A DNA stretch of 64,000 nt, from NCBI GenBank assembly GCA_947492575.1, contig CANLNK010000003.1:62001-126000 (forward strand), written 5' to 3'. Positions 61,613 to 64,000 of this stretch are shown here, one piece after another. Below the pieces are notes generated by a model, which had not been told where the DNA came from, did no database searches, and was given only the letters and a program-made list of their open reading frames with translations. Both the position numbers and the translations under genes were made by a program. Source of the DNA: an uncultured Thalassotalea sp. (GTDB taxonomy: Bacteria; Pseudomonadota; Gammaproteobacteria; Enterobacterales; Alteromonadaceae). Each line of letters begins with the position of its first letter. Position 1 is the first letter of the stretch.

Positions 61613-62435
61613 AAAACTATCTTTTTCAGTATTAGTTTCAGGCCTTTTATGTGTCAATAGTTCATTCGCGTATGTGCAGCCTTCGTTAGAATTTAGCGGT
61701 GAAGTTTCCCAAGGCGGACTGATTGTCGGTAAGACAGAGCCAGAAAACACAGTGACGCTAAACGGTAATACAATAAAAGTTGCTGAAAGCGGCCACTTTG
61801 CTTTTGGTTACGGCCGCGATGAAACCCAGCCTCAAAAACTGATTGTCACTAATAATAAGGGGTTAGAAACCGTTAAATGGCTAACGCCTAAAGCACGTGA
61901 ATATAAAATTCAGCGTATTGAAGGTATTAAAAAGTCGATAATGAACCCTAATCCTAAAGCGGTAGCTCGTGCTAAAAAAGACAGCGCGCAGGTTAGGGCA
62001 GCTAGAGGTACAGATAGTGATTTAACCTATTTTACGACAGGCTTTATTGCGCCAATTGATGGAGTGGTAACGGGTGTATACGGTAGTCAGCGTGTATATA
62101 ACGGCGTACCTAAAACACCTCACTTTGGCATTGATTACGCTGGTAAAAAAGGCGATCCTGTCAAAGCACCTGCTAGCGGCACTATTATTCTTAATGTACC
62201 AGATATGTTTTATTCAGGCGGTACTATGATTATTGATCATGGCCATGGAGTAACTTCAACGTTTCTTCATTTAAGTGATTCCTACGTAAAAGTAGGCGAT
62301 ATTGTAAAACAAGGTGATGTTGTTGCAGCTGTAGGTTCAACAGGGCGTTCAACTGGCCCACATTTAGATTGGCGCGTGAATTGGTTCCAGACACGTTTAG
62401 ATCCAGCATTAGCACTTAAGGTTAAACCGCAATAA
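61605..62435 (+). CDS. M23 family metallopeptidase (LytM-type)
   Basis: A 276-residue secreted protein. A signal peptide (KLSFSVLVSGLLCVNSSFA) is followed by a beta-sandwich region, a basic linker (NPNPKAVARAKKDSAQVRAARG) and a C-terminal LytM domain. Zinc ligands are H and D in HFGIDYAG and the HxH pair in GPHLDWRV (with TFLHLSDS earlier). Probable peptidoglycan endopeptidase in the periplasm. I chose the ATG overlapping the upstream stop by 8 nt with GGGGCGAT before it; an ATG 36 nt earlier would add a non-hydrophobic stretch before the signal. Confidence 0.92.
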   Translation: MFKKLSFSVLVSGLLCVNSSFAYVQPSLEFSGEVSQGGLIVGKTEPENTVTLNGNTIKVAESGHFAFGYGRDETQPQKLIVTNNKGLETVKWLTPKAREYKIQRIEGIKKSIMNPNPKAVARAKKDSAQVRAARGTDSDLTYFTTGFIAPIDGVVTGVYGSQRVYNGVPKTPHFGIDYAGKKGDPVKAPASGTIILNVPDMFYSGGTMIIDHGHGVTSTFLHLSDSYVKVGDIVKQGDVVAAVGSTGRSTGPHLDWRVNWFQTRLDPALALKVKPQ

Positions 62436-62476
62436 CACTCTAATTTTTAATAAATTATTGAGTAATCAGTAAAAAA

Positions 62477-63373
62477 TTAAAAAGGTAGCGCTCGAGCTGC
62501 CTTTTTCTTTGCGCTTTCCGCACGTCTATCATAATTCTTTGTTGTCTCAACCGACGCATGTCCCATCAAATCCTGCACTAAAAATACGTCTTCGCCATTC
62601 TCCAATAGCTTTGTGGCAAATGTACGTCTCAAATCATGTGGTGTTAATCGTTTTAAACCAGCTTCTTTATAACGACGAATGATAATGTCGTAAATTGTCT
62701 GCCCAGAGATCGGCTCATTAATCAGCTTATTTCCCTTGCGAGCTCTTTGAAATAACGGCCCAGGTTCTAAACCGCGCTCAATTAACCAGACATCGAGGAT
62801 CTCGAGGATCCTATTATGCAGGGCGTTTACACGTTCTTTATTACCTTTACCTAGCACTCGCAAAGAAGCTTCTGGAATATTTAGATCAGACAACATCAAA
62901 CCGGCAGCTTCATGACGTCGAAGTCCAGCACCATAAACTAGTGCAATAACTGCAGCGTCTCGCATAGCAATAACGCCGTCTTGCATCATGCAGTAATCAA
63001 TTAACGAGTTTAACTCGTCAAGTTCAAGAGCGCGGCCTTTAGTTGTGCGTGAACCTTTAACGCGTTTTATTTCTTTAATGTGTTGATAAGCTTCAACGTT
63101 GATTAAACCTTTGCGCCAAGCTTCTTTAGCAACACCTTTAAGTGCGCTTAGATAAATATTGATTGTCGCTGGTGATTTTTTTTCTTGGCTAAGCTCTGAC
63201 ATCAACATTAAGATGACTTGATAATTTAACTGTGACCAATCAACTTGCTGATGGCGTTTTTGTTTTTGAAATTTCTGTGCAATGACGTTCAGCAACGAAT
63301 CCATCGTAATTCGACTTTGAGACGACTGAAGTGACAATAAGTAAATTTCAGATGCCGTTTTGTCTTTGAACAT
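62477..63373 (-). CDS. Tyrosine-type site-specific recombinase (Xer-like integrase)
   Basis: A 298-residue recombinase with a complete catalytic set: R152 in GAGLRRHEA, the beta-hairpin lysine in VLGKGNKERV, H246 and R249 in TPHDLRRTFAT, H272 in LMGHAS and Y281 in TTKNYDRR. The N-terminal core-binding domain (about 1-100) contains SPATINIYLSALKGVAKEAW. Its length and simple layout are Xer-like, but it is not XerC or XerD by genomic context. No direct repeats, tRNA or cargo are visible nearby. The 3' end overlaps a bidirectional terminator. Confidence 0.9.
   Translation of the reverse strand: MFKDKTASEIYLLSLQSSQSRITMDSLLNVIAQKFQKQKRHQQVDWSQLNYQVILMLMSELSQEKKSPATINIYLSALKGVAKEAWRKGLINVEAYQHIKEIKRVKGSRTTKGRALELDELNSLIDYCMMQDGVIAMRDAAVIALVYGAGLRRHEAAGLMLSDLNIPEASLRVLGKGNKERVNALHNRILEILDVWLIERGLEPGPLFQRARKGNKLINEPISGQTIYDIIIRRYKEAGLKRLTPHDLRRTFATKLLENGEDVFLVQDLMGHASVETTKNYDRRAESAKKKAARALPF
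62479..62506 (+). terminator. Terminator of the M23 peptidase gene
   Basis: AAAAAGGTAGC and GCTGCCTTTTT pair (one G-T) around GCTCGA, with T-runs on both strands. It overlaps the last codons of the convergent recombinase gene. Confidence 0.75.
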
Positions 63374-63865
63374 AATTATTCCTATAAACAGGTTTCAAAA
63401 ACGTGACGCTACGTAAAATCTGCAAGGGAAATACCCGCAAAGCGATTTATTTTTCACGTAGCGCACGATAAATAATGCTAAATATCTTACTTATCAATTG
63501 ATTATAAAGGGCCATAGCCAAATTAAGGCGTAAATGAACGAGATACAATAAACAGTATTTTTCACCTAAATGAGCAACTAAAGGTGATAACTACTAAAAA
63601 CTATAACAATATTTGCCACATTAACTTAAAACTAGCAGTTGCTAATCTATAAACAGAAAGAGCACAAAGCCTTTAAAAACAATATCTAGGGCGTTATCAT
63701 CTAATATACACCGAATTATTACTTATTAAAATCACTATTTTAAAAGATAATGTATTCTCTATACAGTTGATATGAACGATGAAACAAGTTTTATGTACAA
63801 ATTGATAAGTGTTTTCGCTAGTCATTTTTTAGGATGTAATTTTTTATCGGCGAAAGGAAAACATA
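63374..63865. other. Gene-free interval upstream of the recombinase
   Basis: Almost 500 nt of AT-rich sequence between the recombinase start and the next secreted-protein gene. I found no convincing coding frame, tRNA or strong terminator. It must contain the promoters of both divergent genes, and a target site for the recombinase could lie here, but no clear inverted core-site pair was seen. Confidence 0.5.
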
Positions 63866-64000
63866 ATGAAAGTGTTTTTGGCCTTCCTATTGGCACTTAC
63901 AATTTTTACCACTAAAGTTAATGCTCAGCCACAACTGCTCTATCACCAAGATAAAGAGGCTAAAGCTGTAAGTGGCTCTATTGATAAGCTATCAAATGCA
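63866..64000 (+). CDS. Secreted protein, N-terminus only (cut by window end)
   Basis: ATG preceded by GAAAGGAAAACATA opens a signal peptide (MKVFLAFLLALTIFTTKVNA, cleavage after NA near residue 20) and continues into a polar mature region (QPQLLYHQDKEAKAVSGS). The frame is open to the window edge at residue 45, so the family cannot be told. Confidence 0.75.
   Translation, partial: MKVFLAFLLALTIFTTKVNAQPQLLYHQDKEAKAVSGSIDKLSNA

Noticed and set aside
62477-63373. Integron integrase IntI
   Set aside because: It lacks the extra insertion typical of IntI between catalytic boxes, and no attI/attC sites were seen.
63772-63912. Short plus-strand frame starting MNDETSFMYK
   Set aside because: It overlaps the signal peptide of the gene at 63866 in another frame, has no good ribosome binding site and no recognisable protein character.

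Overview
The window reads as chromosomal DNA of a marine gammaproteobacterium of the order Alteromonadales, most likely near Colwellia/Thalassotalea. This is inferred from moderate-to-low GC, gene content and gene order; I could not run a taxonomic search. Much of the backbone follows E. coli order: rluE-nudJ-mnmA-hflD-purB divergent from an isocitrate dehydrogenase gene; cspD-clpS-clpA-infA-aat-trxB-lrp-ftsK-lolA-rarA-serS; sppA-ansA with ydjA nearby; bioA divergent from bioBFCD; yejM-yejL divergent from yejK.

Region by region. 1-6.6 kb is a mostly minus-strand housekeeping block for tRNA/rRNA modification, purine synthesis and ribosomal-protein hydroxylation. 6.8-12.8 kb carries two unrelated NADP-isocitrate dehydrogenases (monomeric 744 aa and dimeric 416 aa) separated by an exporter, a periplasmic binding protein and an SGNH hydrolase. 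12.9-17.8 kb is an N-degron module: ClpS adaptor, ClpA unfoldase and both aminoacyl-protein transferases (Bpt and Aat), with cspD and infA. 17.9-27.1 kb holds trxB, ald/lrp, ftsK, lolA, rarA, crcB and serS. 27.2-34 kb has a thioredoxin-like protein, an M14 carboxypeptidase, an alanine/sodium symporter and a zinc-ribbon/yeaC/DUF349 operon. 34.2-39.2 kb is an accessory stretch of small plus-strand genes (zinc ribbons, a lipoprotein, PspC-like, GyrI-like, VOC and flavodoxin families), one visibly frameshifted. 39.2-46.8 kb has ansA, sppA, a DoxX-like protein, ydjA, a phosphotransferase and asnS. 46.9-52 kb is the biotin pathway, with a likely BirA operator between bioA and bioB.

52-56.6 kb is the most unusual part. 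It has an orphan HicB-like gene with three phased 33-nt repeats upstream, then a decayed integrative element of about 2.8 kb at the 3' end of tRNA-Pro(GGG). The element is bounded by 36-nt direct repeats. It contains the collapsed remains of a P4-type tyrosine integrase next to the tRNA, a frameshifted small secreted protein, and one intact, unrecognised 438-aa membrane-anchored cargo protein with a possible split His/Cys metal site.

56.6-64 kb returns to backbone: yejM, yejL, yejK, pyrC, a tandem-domain 6-pyruvoyl-tetrahydropterin-synthase-like protein, an M23 peptidase, a complete solitary tyrosine recombinase, and the first codons of a secreted protein cut by the window edge. No rRNA, CRISPR array or intact insertion sequence was seen.
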